A DNA stretch of 42,786 bases from an uncultured archaeon. Its GTDB lineage: Archaea > Thermoproteota > Bathyarchaeia > Bathyarchaeales > DTEX01. The stretch spans positions 1 to 42,786 of the forward strand of contig CALKGV010000014.1 of NCBI GenBank assembly GCA_938091805.1. Direction: 5' to 3'. The notes beneath the pieces were generated by a model. That model saw only the letters and a program-made list of their open reading frames with translations, searched no databases and was not told the origin of the DNA. Position 1 is the first letter of the stretch; every line of letters starts with the position of its first letter. This document shows, piece by piece, positions 35,539 through 42,786 of the stretch. Position numbers and translations under genes: made by a program.

Positions 35539-36038
35539 TGAAAAATCTCCTATAGGCAAGATGTATGTAAAAGCCACGCCTAAAAGCCCAGTCCATGCGC
35601 AGAAACTATAGATTTCCAGCGTTAATGCGGGCTCATAAAGCGGATTAAGCATTAATGGATAGAGCGGCTTTATGTCGCCATACGACGGCGAGTCCAGTAG
35701 AACATGCAGCATTGTGCCGGAGAGTCCGGCAACCATGAAAGGTTTAGCTTTTGCCGCCCGCTCCTCTTCTAGTAAGATAATGTTTGAAAAAAATCATGAA
35801 AGTTCCCATCCATGTTCCCATCCATGAGGAACATTATGCAGCCTAAGGCTAAACCTAGGATTGACGCGGAAAGAAACGTGTGCAAATACCCATGTAGTGG
35901 ATAATGAAGACCAAAAACTATGAATGGTTCAACATCCACAATAGTGTTTGCTAGGAAAAATGTGGGGGCATGTATATGTTTTCTAAGAGGAAGCCCAAAG
36001 CATAGGGCTGGTCCAAGATGAAATGGTGTAAATGGCAA
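35476..36038 (-). pseudogene. DUF457/YbcI-like membrane protein, frame shifted at a T7 run
   Basis: Two minus-strand frames make one protein. The first (36038-35769) starts MPFTPFHLGPALCFGLPLRKHIH and includes LANTIVDVEP and HGYLHTFL; the second carries SNIILLEEE then FMVAGLSGTMLHVLLDSPSYGDI. They join in seven T after HDFF, around 35792, where one base more or less restores the frame. Four or so membrane segments and conserved His/Asp residues match membrane-bound metal-dependent hydrolase relatives (DUF457). A tandem MDGNMDGN precedes the break. The 3' end overlaps the dehydrogenase gene by 63 bases, so the original stop may be lost. Confidence 0.65.
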
Positions 36039-36110
36039 CTTTTAGCCAGCTCCAAGTTTAGTATTTTCTTCATCATATTTGTGGCAAATTAGGCTGTTCT
36101 TCATTTAGGT

Positions 36111-37109
36111 TTAGCGCCTTTTCCTCTTAGCAAGCAGCAGTGTAAACTCTACGGCGGCGACGGTAGCAGCCACAAACGTTGCTGCCTGAAAGGCCGCTAG
36201 CTGATTTTTCAGGTTTTCCGCTTCAGCCCTTAAAGATTCAGTGAGCTTCTTAACTTCCATTTCCAGTTCCCTCATAGCCCTCCACTTCCTTAAGCCCTTG
36301 AAGAGTTGTTTAGCGTTATATTGAAACATTTGCGTTAAATTCCCGGTTCCAGGGATTGCTCCAGGAAAGTTTGTTAGAACAACATGTTCTGCTCCAACCT
36401 CAGAGGCTATTGAAGCCCCAAATTCAGCGCTTATCTGAAGATTATCGATTATTAATGCAGCGCTTTCATTACGTGCTATATCAATGATGCTGACTATGTC
36501 GCTGGCTGAGAGGGTTTCAGGCGGATCATATGTTGCGACAACTTTAAACCCAACCCACTCAACAAAGGTTTTTTGCCACTTCATGCATATTACGCTGACG
36601 TTCTCAACGCCTAAGGATTGGGCTTCTCTTCTTATCTCATTTGCCACGGAATCCACAGCGTCAAGCATGCTTAATACTTTGCTGCTGAAATCCTTTGAGA
36701 GCGCTATGCTAAGGTTTCCGCCAATTATTTTTATGCAGATTTTTGCACCTTCAGGCGTGTTATATGTTCCGGGAACCTTAACTTGTATTAGTTTTTTGTT
36801 GCCAGCAGCCTCAATCAGGTTTCTAAGCCAAGGTTTCTCTCCCGGTATGTCATGGTAGAATAATATTTTTGCCTCGCTTAGGGCGTATATGTCGCTTGGC
36901 TTCATATCGTAGTCGGCTGGGCAAAGGCTCGGGTTCACTAGGACGATAACGTCCGCATCGTCGCCGACAATCTCCTTAACTATTGAACCCAGAACATTCG
37001 TCGTGCATACTATTATCGGTTTCCCGTCCTCTTCAGCGGCTACAGATGGCAATGTAGCGCTTAAGATCAAGAGCGCTGCCAAAAACATTGTTACCTCATT
37101 AATCTTCAT
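36111..37109 (-). CDS. ZnuA/TroA-like metal-binding protein with altered ligands
   Basis: This is the substrate-binding part of a metal ABC importer. The 332 aa comprise a signal sequence (1-25), a two-lobe TroA-like fold, a coiled coil (about 275-305) and a C-terminal membrane helix ending in KRKRR, so the protein is held outside the membrane by its C-terminus instead of a lipobox. In ordinary ZnuA the first lobe has a DPH motif; here it is LCPADYD with C63 and no His. The His in the third ligand block also appears replaced (CMKWQKTF). The cargo may therefore not be zinc or manganese. Nickel is possible given nikR nearby. It overlaps the permease gene by 11 bases. Confidence 0.82.
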   Translation of the reverse strand: MKINEVTMFLAALLILSATLPSVAAEEDGKPIIVCTTNVLGSIVKEIVGDDADVIVLVNPSLCPADYDMKPSDIYALSEAKILFYHDIPGEKPWLRNLIEAAGNKKLIQVKVPGTYNTPEGAKICIKIIGGNLSIALSKDFSSKVLSMLDAVDSVANEIRREAQSLGVENVSVICMKWQKTFVEWVGFKVVATYDPPETLSASDIVSIIDIARNESAALIIDNLQISAEFGASIASEVGAEHVVLTNFPGAIPGTGNLTQMFQYNAKQLFKGLRKWRAMRELEMEVKKLTESLRAEAENLKNQLAAFQAATFVAATVAAVEFTLLLAKRKRR

Positions 37110-37926
37110 TTCTCCACCTCCTTTTCCTTTTAGGCGAAAAGATGACTGAGACTGCGAATATTAGGGTTGAAATGAGGGCTATGCATGAGCCTACGGGTAT
37201 GTCTAGAAATAGAGATGTGAAGAAGCCGGCTATACAGGATGCGGCCCCAATAATCGGTGAAAGAAAAATAATTTTCCTCATGTCATGCAAATACTGAAGA
37301 GCTGAGGATGCAGGGTTAAAAAGAAGCGCATAAACAAGCAATCCGCCTACAATCTTCAATGATAAAGCCACAATTAACCCAGCTAAGAAAATCATGAAGT
37401 ATACGAATATCTTAGTATTTATTCCATCGGCCTCAGCCATTTTCCTATCGAACATTATTGTGAAAAGCTCCTTCCAGAAGAGGTAGATTAGGGCCAGGGT
37501 TATGGAGCATAACGCTATCAAGTAAACTAGATCTCTATTTGTTACGGACACTATGCTTCCCCAAAGAACGCTTGCAACCTCGCTTGAAAGCCCAATCTGA
37601 GGTGAAAACGTTAAGAAGATGAATGCCAAAGCCATGTTAAGCGAGAATGCTATGCTCGTTATCGTGTCAATGGGCAGGCGGGCTTTATCTGCAGCCGGCC
37701 CTATGAAGAAAGCGGTGGTCGCTGAGAAAATTATGGCGGTTAACAGAGGGTCAACGGATAAAGCTACGCCTAAAGCTGCGCCTGCAAATGCGCTGTGCGA
37801 CATTGAATAGCCTATCGTTGAAAGTCTCATTTTCACAACGAATACCCCTATTAAGCCGCCGAGCAATCCTATGAATACGCAACCTAAAAGCGCCCTTTGA
37901 AAAATCGCATATTCAAGATACATCAT
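37099..37926 (-). CDS. ABC transporter permease, ZnuB/TroC type
   Basis: This integral membrane subunit is 275 aa long, with eight or so hydrophobic helices and the ABC-3 family features GLIGVFVVKMRLSTIGYSMSHSAFAG and KIVGGLLVYALLFNPASSAL. It forms the channel for the metal delivered by the upstream binding protein and is driven by the ATPase. ATG 37926 overlaps the ATPase stop, and its own end overlaps the binding-protein gene. Confidence 0.92.
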   Translation of the reverse strand: MMYLEYAIFQRALLGCVFIGLLGGLIGVFVVKMRLSTIGYSMSHSAFAGAALGVALSVDPLLTAIIFSATTAFFIGPAADKARLPIDTITSIAFSLNMALAFIFLTFSPQIGLSSEVASVLWGSIVSVTNRDLVYLIALCSITLALIYLFWKELFTIMFDRKMAEADGINTKIFVYFMIFLAGLIVALSLKIVGGLLVYALLFNPASSALQYLHDMRKIIFLSPIIGAASCIAGFFTSLFLDIPVGSCIALISTLIFAVSVIFSPKRKRRWRNED

Positions 37927-38669
37927 CCACTATGCCTCCAGAAACCTGGAAAATACCATTTTTCAATCAGCGCCAGCGCCTTTCTAAGTTCGCAATCAGC
38001 AATTATCCTACCGCTATTCATGACTATTGTCCTGCTGCATGAATCCACTATCTGATGTAGATCATGGGTAACTATTATCGTGGTTAAATTACGTTCGCTA
38101 CTTGTCTGGGCTATTAATTTAGAAATTTTATCACGTGATTCAGGATCAAGGTTGCTGAACGGTTCATCCAGCAAGAGTATTTTCGGCTCCTTAGCTATGG
38201 CTCTGGCAATCATAACCTTTTGCTGCTGTCCACCGGAAAGCTTCCCAACCGGTTTGTTGGCTAAATCCTCAATCTCTAGAAGCCTCATGGCTTCGATCGC
38301 CTTCTCTTTATCCTCCCTGCTGGGTCTGCCTATAACTCCAATCTTACCATACCTGCCCATTAAAACAGCATCTAGAGCAGTGTAGGGCTCTCCAGGGTCA
38401 ACCATAAAGTCCTGCGGCACATAACCTATTTGACACCTAACCTGCTTTCCATACTTCTGCACGTCTAAGTTTAGAACCGAAATACGCCCCTTAAATATCG
38501 GCAATAAACCATTTATCGTCTCAAGAAGGGTTGTTTTTCCAGCAGCATTGGGCCCTATAACATAAGCAAACTCGCCCTCCTCAAAAGTGAGATTAACGTC
38601 CCTAATCGCAGGTCTCTTCTCCCCCTCATACACTGTTGAAACATCCCTAAGCTCGATTATCGGTGCCAT
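37923..38669 (-). CDS. ABC transporter ATPase, ZnuC type
   Basis: This nucleotide-binding subunit of the metal importer is 248 aa long, with Walker A GPNAAGKTT near residue 38, Q-loop GYVPQDF, signature LSGGQQQ near 145, Walker B ILLLDEPFSNLDP and switch His in VTHDL. It is the first gene of the transporter operon and is divergent from nikR. Its promoter region contains the TGTTAC dyad at 38708-38733. Confidence 0.95.
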   Translation of the reverse strand: MAPIIELRDVSTVYEGEKRPAIRDVNLTFEEGEFAYVIGPNAAGKTTLLETINGLLPIFKGRISVLNLDVQKYGKQVRCQIGYVPQDFMVDPGEPYTALDAVLMGRYGKIGVIGRPSREDKEKAIEAMRLLEIEDLANKPVGKLSGGQQQKVMIARAIAKEPKILLLDEPFSNLDPESRDKISKLIAQTSSERNLTTIIVTHDLHQIVDSCSRTIVMNSGRIIADCELRKALALIEKWYFPGFWRHSG

Positions 38670-38707
38670 CCTGCTCAGTCGCCGCTTTAAACGCTTACTA
38701 TCTATGA

Positions 38708-38733
38708 TGTTACTGAAAAATTATAATGTAACA
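38708..38733. promoter_or_regulatory. Inverted repeat over the transporter TATA box, possible metal-regulator operator
   Basis: TGTTAC and GTAACA are separated by 14 bases that include TTATAAT, which on the minus strand gives ATTATAA, a plausible TATA box for the ABC operon starting at 38669. A protein bound to the dyad would block TBP. The layout (two 6-base half-sites about two helical turns apart, centre to centre) suits a dimer of NikR type, but the bacterial NikR half-site sequence is different. DtxR-family binding is the alternative. Confidence 0.45.
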
Positions 38734-38800
38734 CAAACTTAAAAATTTAACCCCCCTAAGGGCACCTTCAAGTTTGCTTAACTATTGGAAAACTGTCTCC

Positions 38801-38820
38801 CCTAGCATACTAGGACTAGT
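38801..38820. repeat. CTAG hairpin shared with the 23.1-kb locus
   Basis: CCTAGCATACTAGG forms a hairpin and its reverse complement occurs exactly at 23203-23216. The palindrome ACTAGT follows directly. The 330-base gap holding it also contains the transporter dyad at 38708-38733 and the nikR promoter. Confidence 0.45.
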
Positions 38821-38960
38821 ATAATAAGTGAGATTGATTAACGTGACTTTACTGACCAAACAGCCTGAGGGATCTCTTACAACTCTTTACATTTTGAAAA
38901 AGGTCTCGGCGCTCCAATGCGCGTGAGAAATGGAACCCTTAGGTTCAGGGGTTGAAAAAT

Positions 38961-38970
38961 TTTAACTATA
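38961..38970 (+). promoter_or_regulatory. TATA-like promoter of nikR
   Basis: TTTAACTATA lies about 35 bases before the nikR ATG, so the leader would be about 10 bases and contain GGTG at 38991-38994. Confidence 0.4.
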
Positions 38971-38999
38971 ACCATCCCCAAATTATTTTCGGTGTCTAA

Positions 39000-39416
39000 A
39001 TGCAAGATAAAGCGGGCGTTGTACGTTTTAGCGTTTCACTTCCGCCAACGCTTGTTGAGGAATTTGACAGTGCCTGGAAGAGCATGAATTATGAAAGTCG
39101 TTCTAAAGCCGTTCATGATGCCATGCGAAACTTTATAAGCGAATTTAAATGGATACGCGGCGAAACGGAGCAGATGGCCGGAGCGATACTCATGCTATAC
39201 TATTTAGATAAGCCCAATCTACTGGAGAAGATAATGGAAATTCAGCATAAATTCAGAAATATAATATCGTCAACGACGCACATACATCTGGAGGAGGATA
39301 AATGTCTAGAGATGATCGCAGTTAACGGTAAAGCTGGCGAAATAAGAAACCTAGCGCAGGAGTTAATGGCTAAGAAAGGCGTTAAGCAGGTTAAAATCGC
39401 CGTAGTGGCACCCTAA
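39000..39416 (+). CDS. nikR: Nickel-responsive regulator NikR
   Basis: This is a ribbon-helix-helix repressor with a C-terminal ACT-like nickel domain. The N-terminal ribbon-helix-helix runs through VVRFSVSLPPTLVEEFD and YESRSKAVHDAMRNF. Nickel ligands H83, H94, H96 and C102 have exactly the spacing known from E. coli NikR (H76, H87, H89, C95). The 138-aa length is typical. It is divergent from the ZnuABC-like operon, which it may repress when nickel is plentiful; this is inferred from position. ATG 39000 has GGTG upstream. Confidence 0.95.
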   Translation: MQDKAGVVRFSVSLPPTLVEEFDSAWKSMNYESRSKAVHDAMRNFISEFKWIRGETEQMAGAILMLYYLDKPNLLEKIMEIQHKFRNIISSTTHIHLEEDKCLEMIAVNGKAGEIRNLAQELMAKKGVKQVKIAVVAP

Positions 39417-39462
39417 CAGAATTTCCATTTTTCTTCTCCAATCTGGGCTGCGGCGTGCAACG

Positions 39463-39470
39463 CTTAAATA
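39463..39470 (+). promoter_or_regulatory. TATA box of the dtxR-feoAB operon
   Basis: CTTAAATA lies about 50 bases before the TTG start of the DtxR-family gene. No clear DtxR-type palindrome is seen around it. Confidence 0.4.
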
Positions 39471-39519
39471 CGACTATTCGTAATTCTGTTTTAGAAATAT
39501 CGTAAAAGAGGATTTCGGC

Positions 39520-40182
39520 TTGCCATTGAAAATTTCCGATGTAATTGAGGAGTATCTTGAGGTCATCTATAGGCTCCAGGAGCAGAGAGGCGTGGCCAAA
39601 ACAAGCGACCTAGTTAGGATTTTAAGCGTTGCACCCGGAACCGTAACTAACACTATTGAGAGACTTGAGAAGAATCTTCTGATAACTCATGCGCCTTACA
39701 AGGGAGTGAAGTTGACGGAGAAGGGATTTAAAATAGCTATGAACGTCATTAGGAAACATAGATTACTTGAGTGCCTCCTTGCAGGTTTCTTAGGAATCGA
39801 ATGGTATGAGGCGCATGATGCGGCTTGTCAGCTTGAACATTGGATATCGGAGGAGATTGCGGAAAAAATTGAGGAAGCTCTTGGCTATCCGAAAACCTGC
39901 CCGCATGGAAATCCGATTCCAACAGAGCGTGGCGAAATATTTGAGGAGGAAACACAATCTCTCATCGAACTGAATATTGGCGATGAAGGCATAATCACAA
40001 AGATAACTGATGAAGGAAGCTCCCTTCTGCAGTACTTCAGCAGGATTGGCATAAAACCGAAAAAACGCATTAATGTAATTGATAAGGCCCCCTTCGATGG
40101 CCCAGTAACTATCAAAATAGATGGAAGAAGCCACGCCTTAAGCCGTGATGTGGCCTCGCTTGTGAGGGTTCGTAAAATTTGA
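39520..40182 (+). CDS. DtxR/MntR-family metal-dependent regulator
   Basis: This 220-aa transcription factor has an N-terminal winged helix (VIEEYLEVIYRLQEQRG, then SDLVRILSVAPGTVTNTIERLEKN), a metal-binding dimerisation domain with HRLLECLLAGFLG, AHDAACQLEHWIS and CPHGNPIP, and a C-terminal SH3-like FeoA domain from about residue 145. The three-domain layout resembles DtxR/IdeR more than short MntR. It starts at TTG 39520 with GAGG upstream and overlaps feoA, so it most likely controls its own iron-uptake operon. Confidence 0.92.
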   Translation: MPLKISDVIEEYLEVIYRLQEQRGVAKTSDLVRILSVAPGTVTNTIERLEKNLLITHAPYKGVKLTEKGFKIAMNVIRKHRLLECLLAGFLGIEWYEAHDAACQLEHWISEEIAEKIEEALGYPKTCPHGNPIPTERGEIFEEETQSLIELNIGDEGIITKITDEGSSLLQYFSRIGIKPKKRINVIDKAPFDGPVTIKIDGRSHALSRDVASLVRVRKI

Positions 40183-40463
40183 TGATGACTTTAGAGGTGG
40201 TTAAGGTGGAGCTGCCGCTGACAGCGTTGAGAGAAGGTGAAAGCGGAGTAATCACGTCAATAAGAGCTAGTTTTGGATGGGGGAAAGGTGGAGGTTACGG
40301 GTTTCAAAAGAGACTTATGGACATGGGTTTAACACCCGGTACAAGGATAACGGTTGTTAAATCGGCGCCCTTTCACGGACCAATTGAAATTAATGTGAGA
40401 GGCTACCGGTTGGTAATCGGCAGAGGAATGGCTGAAAAGATTTTAGTGGAGGTTCAAAAGTGA
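40182..40463 (+). CDS. feoA: Ferrous iron transport protein FeoA
   Basis: This small SH3-like partner of FeoB has LTALREGESGVITSI, a Gly-rich insertion GWGKGGGYGFQKRLMDMGL, and the family ending TPGTRITVVKSAPFHGPIEINVRGYRLVIGRGMA. The start is probably one of the ATGs at 40182 or 40185; a GTG at 40206 with GAGGTGG upstream is another possibility. It overlaps the regulator stop and its own TGA overlaps the feoB GTG. Confidence 0.92.
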   Translation: MMTLEVVKVELPLTALREGESGVITSIRASFGWGKGGGYGFQKRLMDMGLTPGTRITVVKSAPFHGPIEINVRGYRLVIGRGMAEKILVEVQK

Positions 40464-42403
40464 CGGTGAAGAAGCTGAAGATCGCGTTAGCGGGAAACGC
40501 GAATGTTGGCAAATCTGTAATATTTAATCAGCTGACTGGTTTACATCAGCATATTGGAAACTGGCCCGGTAAGACGGTTGAGAAGGCTGAGGGCACTCTT
40601 CACTTTAAGGGCTATACCATAGATATTATTGATTTACCGGGCATATATTCGCTGTCAACATTCTCTTTGGAGGAAATTGTTTCCAGAGAGTATATAGTTG
40701 AGGAAAAACCAGATCTGGTCATAAATATTGTAGATGCATCCGCCCTTGAGAGAAACCTCTTCTTCACCCTACAGTTAATGGAGCTTGAAACCCCGCTTAT
40801 TATAGCCCTAAATCAAATTGATATGGCTGAGAAGAAAGGGATAAAAATAGACCTTAAAAGGCTTGAAGAAAATCTTGGAGTAAGCGTTGTCCCGACAATC
40901 GCCATAAAAGGGAAAGGAATATACGAGATGCTTGAAAAATCCGTTGAAGTTATTGAGAAAGGCGCAGTGAAGCCTTCGGCGATAAGTTATGGTGAAGAAA
41001 TCGAAGAAAGAATTCGTCGGCTCACGGAGGTGCTAGGGAAAATACGGCTTAAATATCCAGCTAGATGGACAGCGATAAAACTTCTAGAGGGTGATGAGCA
41101 AGTTAAGAAGGAAATATACGATTTAAACCCTGAGATTCTGCAGATGGCTGAAAACCTCGCTAGGGAAATTGAGGAGATTCACGGTCACCCATGCCCAACA
41201 GTGGTTGTATCTGAACGTTACGAGGTTGCTGGCAAAATTGCGAGGGAGGTTCAGCAGATTCTGCCAAGAATAAAGCCCCCGTTAGGCGAAAGACTGCATG
41301 AAGTGACAACCCATAGGGTTCTAGGCTATCCAATAATGATTCTGGTTGTTCTTGGAATTTTCAACGTAATCTTCATGCTCGGAGGCTGCATGTCGGGAGT
41401 TCTCAGTGGTCTATTCTACGGGTATGAACCGCTTTTTGAAAATCTTTTTGGATTAAACCCGCTTAAGGAGATAATTTGGGGCGGGATTATGGAGGGCGTA
41501 ATAGCCAACATTTCCGTCGCCCTGCCGTATATAATCCCATTTTACCTAATTTTATATGTTCTTGAAGATTCCGGCTACCTTGCTCGAGCAGCCTTTCTAA
41601 CAGACACCTTAATGCATAAAATAGGCTTACATGGTAAAGCCTTCATCCCCCTGATGCTTGGTTACGGATGTAATGTTCCCGCATGTTTAGGGTGCAGAAT
41701 AATGGAGACGGAAAGAGAGAGGCTTCTCGCCGGCTTCGTTGTTACGCTGATACCGTGCGCCGCAAGAACAATTGTAATACTTGGGCTTGTTGGAAGCTTT
41801 CTCGGGCTGCACTGGGCATTAACACTGTATGCCATCGACTTTATAATAGTTTTCCTATTGGGGAAGCTAGCGTTTAAAGTTCTTCCCGGGGAGCCAACGG
41901 CTTTAATAATGGAGATGCCGGATTACAGACTTCCGCATTTTAAAACCGTAATTAAGCAAACATGGTTTAGGCTTGTGGAATTTCTCAAAATATCCTTTCC
42001 ATTAATAATTGTAAGCGGACTAATAATTAAGTTCGCGGAGATTTTTAATCTTTTAGAGCCAATTTCAAGATCTCTAAGTCCTGTAACGGTCACTTGGCTT
42101 GGGTTGCCGGAAATCACCGGTGTAACATTAATATTCGGGATATTAAGAAAGGAGCTTACGCTGATAATTCTTGCAACGTTGCTTGGAACGACAAAATTTC
42201 AAGAGGCCTTAACGCCGCTACAAATGTTTGTCTTCACTTTAGTGGTGATGCTTTATGTGCCATGCATCGCAACCATAGCGGCGTGCGTAAAAGAGTTTGG
42301 ATGGAAAAAAGCCATAATAATATCCTTGCTTGAGATAATTCTCGCGATCAGCGTGGGTGGATTAGCCTATAGAATTTTAGCAACATTAAATTTATTAAAA
42401 TAA
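40460..42403 (+). CDS. feoB: Ferrous iron transporter FeoB
   Basis: This membrane ferrous-iron importer has an N-terminal GTPase: GNANVGKS at 12-19, G2 Thr in WPGKTVE, DLPGIYS at 58-64 and NQID at 118-121. A helical linker follows, then about ten membrane segments from residue 285 on with two gate motifs, including [23 protein letters not shown] near 402-424. The 647 aa are complete. GTG 40460 overlaps feoA as GTGA. It is the last gene of the regulator-feoA-feoB operon. Confidence 0.96.
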   Translation: MTVKKLKIALAGNANVGKSVIFNQLTGLHQHIGNWPGKTVEKAEGTLHFKGYTIDIIDLPGIYSLSTFSLEEIVSREYIVEEKPDLVINIVDASALERNLFFTLQLMELETPLIIALNQIDMAEKKGIKIDLKRLEENLGVSVVPTIAIKGKGIYEMLEKSVEVIEKGAVKPSAISYGEEIEERIRRLTEVLGKIRLKYPARWTAIKLLEGDEQVKKEIYDLNPEILQMAENLAREIEEIHGHPCPTVVVSERYEVAGKIAREVQQILPRIKPPLGERLHEVTTHRVLGYPIMILVVLGIFNVIFMLGGCMSGVLSGLFYGYEPLFENLFGLNPLKEIIWGGIMEGVIANISVALPYIIPFYLILYVLEDSGYLARAAFLTDTLMHKIGLHGKAFIPLMLGYGCNVPACLGCRIMETERERLLAGFVVTLIPCAARTIVILGLVGSFLGLHWALTLYAIDFIIVFLLGKLAFKVLPGEPTALIMEMPDYRLPHFKTVIKQTWFRLVEFLKISFPLIIVSGLIIKFAEIFNLLEPISRSLSPVTVTWLGLPEITGVTLIFGILRKELTLIILATLLGTTKFQEALTPLQMFVFTLVVMLYVPCIATIAACVKEFGWKKAIIISLLEIILAISVGGLAYRILATLNLLK

Positions 42404-42451
42404 GGCTTCATGCTTGAAACGTTTTTGCCTCAGTTTAGGGACGTGGCAACT

Positions 42452-42570
42452 TAAGGTTCACCTCCTTAGGTGGTTGTAGTGGTATGGAAATGCTCCTAAA
42501 CTCAGATAATGCTCTGGCAGTTCTCCTAAGACTAGACATCTGAACATAGAAGGCTAGACCAAGAACCTTA
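42452..42570. repeat. Structured spacer bounded by an 8-base inverted repeat
   Basis: TAAGGTTC at 42452-42459 and GAACCTTA at 42563-42570 are inverted copies. A small hairpin CACCT/AGGTG lies just inside the left one. The stretch around CTAGACATCTGAAC and GGCTAGACCA near 42531-42560 resembles CTAGCGTCTGAAC and GGTAGACCA at 23103-23130. The 42404-42749 gap has no intact gene. It may be the end region of an insertion sequence or another member of the hairpin family. Confidence 0.4.
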
Positions 42571-42749
42571 CGCCCAAAAGGGAAACCTATTCCTCTCAAA
42601 TAGGTGAGATAGAAAAAGTTAATTACTGAACTTTGGCAAATTTAACGTTTTCGGGGCTCTGTGCGTTTTCGAGGTTACTTTGACATGTATATCTGCATGT
42701 TGGAAGCGCTTATTCCTTCCTTCTCCAGCCTACCTTTTTGGTGGTTGTG

Positions 42750-42786
42750 ATGTTGCCGATTGTGAGATACCCGAGCTTTGTTGAGG
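42750..42786 (+). CDS. Start of an ORF cut by the window edge, perhaps a transposase
   Basis: ATG at 42750 follows GGTGG by about 6 bases and opens a frame reading MLPIVRYPSFVE to the window end. Twelve codons are too few to identify it. The start resembles N-termini of some archaeal transposases (weak recollection), and the structured spacer before it would suit an insertion-sequence end. Confidence 0.3.
   Translation, partial: MLPIVRYPSFVE

Overview
The window looks like TACK-group archaeal chromosome, most likely from the Bathyarchaeia or a close relative (inference). Supporting signs are a complete archaeal-type information-processing gene set, TATA-like promoters, frequent GTG/TTG starts with GGAGG or GGTG ribosome binding sites, and an RNA polymerase whose A' and A'' parts form one unsplit RpoA chain beside an unsplit RpoB. 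An unsplit RpoA is known from Thaumarchaeota, Aigarchaeota and Bathyarchaeia and is absent from most other archaea.

Layout. Positions 1-386 hold the tail of a decayed transposase and the rpoB promoter. Positions 387-8870 (+) carry rpoB, rpoA, rpl30e, nusA and rps12; rpoH in front and rps7/tuf behind are missing. Positions 8899-13639 (-) are accessory: an unknown protein, a radical SAM protein, a DUF362 protein, a GH2 beta-glucuronidase, and what looks like the decayed tail of a GH4 glycosidase. Positions 13745-22780 (-) form a tightly packed 18-gene array: proteasome alpha, SBDS, exosome Rrp4/Rrp41/Rrp42, L37Ae, a Brix protein, KEOPS Pcc1, RNase P Rpp21, a CRM-domain protein, S19e, a PDCD5 homologue, L39e, L31e, aIF6, LX, prefoldin alpha and FtsY. 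It couples ribosome assembly, RNA decay, tRNA maturation, protein folding, targeting and turnover. L39e (50 aa) was found by hand translation.

Positions 22781-23405 lack an intact gene. They hold a probable integrase C-terminal relic and a compact series of hairpins that I cannot assign. A second Pcc1-like gene, a DHH/RecJ-like nuclease and S15 follow (-), then an ACT-domain regulator with a LysE exporter, an Lhr-type helicase and a methyltransferase (+). A TnpB relic, a YkgJ-type cysteine-cluster protein, a GH3 glycosidase, and a tRNA-Val(GAC) that appears to contain two introns come next. Two neighbouring genes, a TPMG-repeat protein and a DUF457-like membrane protein, are each broken by a single-base shift in a homopolymer run, on either side of a D-2-hydroxyacid dehydrogenase.

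Positions 36111-42403 are a metal-homeostasis island. A ZnuABC-like transporter, whose binding protein lacks the usual His ligands, is divergent from nikR, followed by a DtxR-family regulator, feoA and feoB. The window ends in a spacer that resembles the hairpin locus near 23.1 kb and in the first codons of another ORF. The strongest candidates for something undescribed are the hairpin locus with its relatives at 38.8 and 42.5 kb, the two-intron tRNA, and the NikR-linked transporter with altered ligands.
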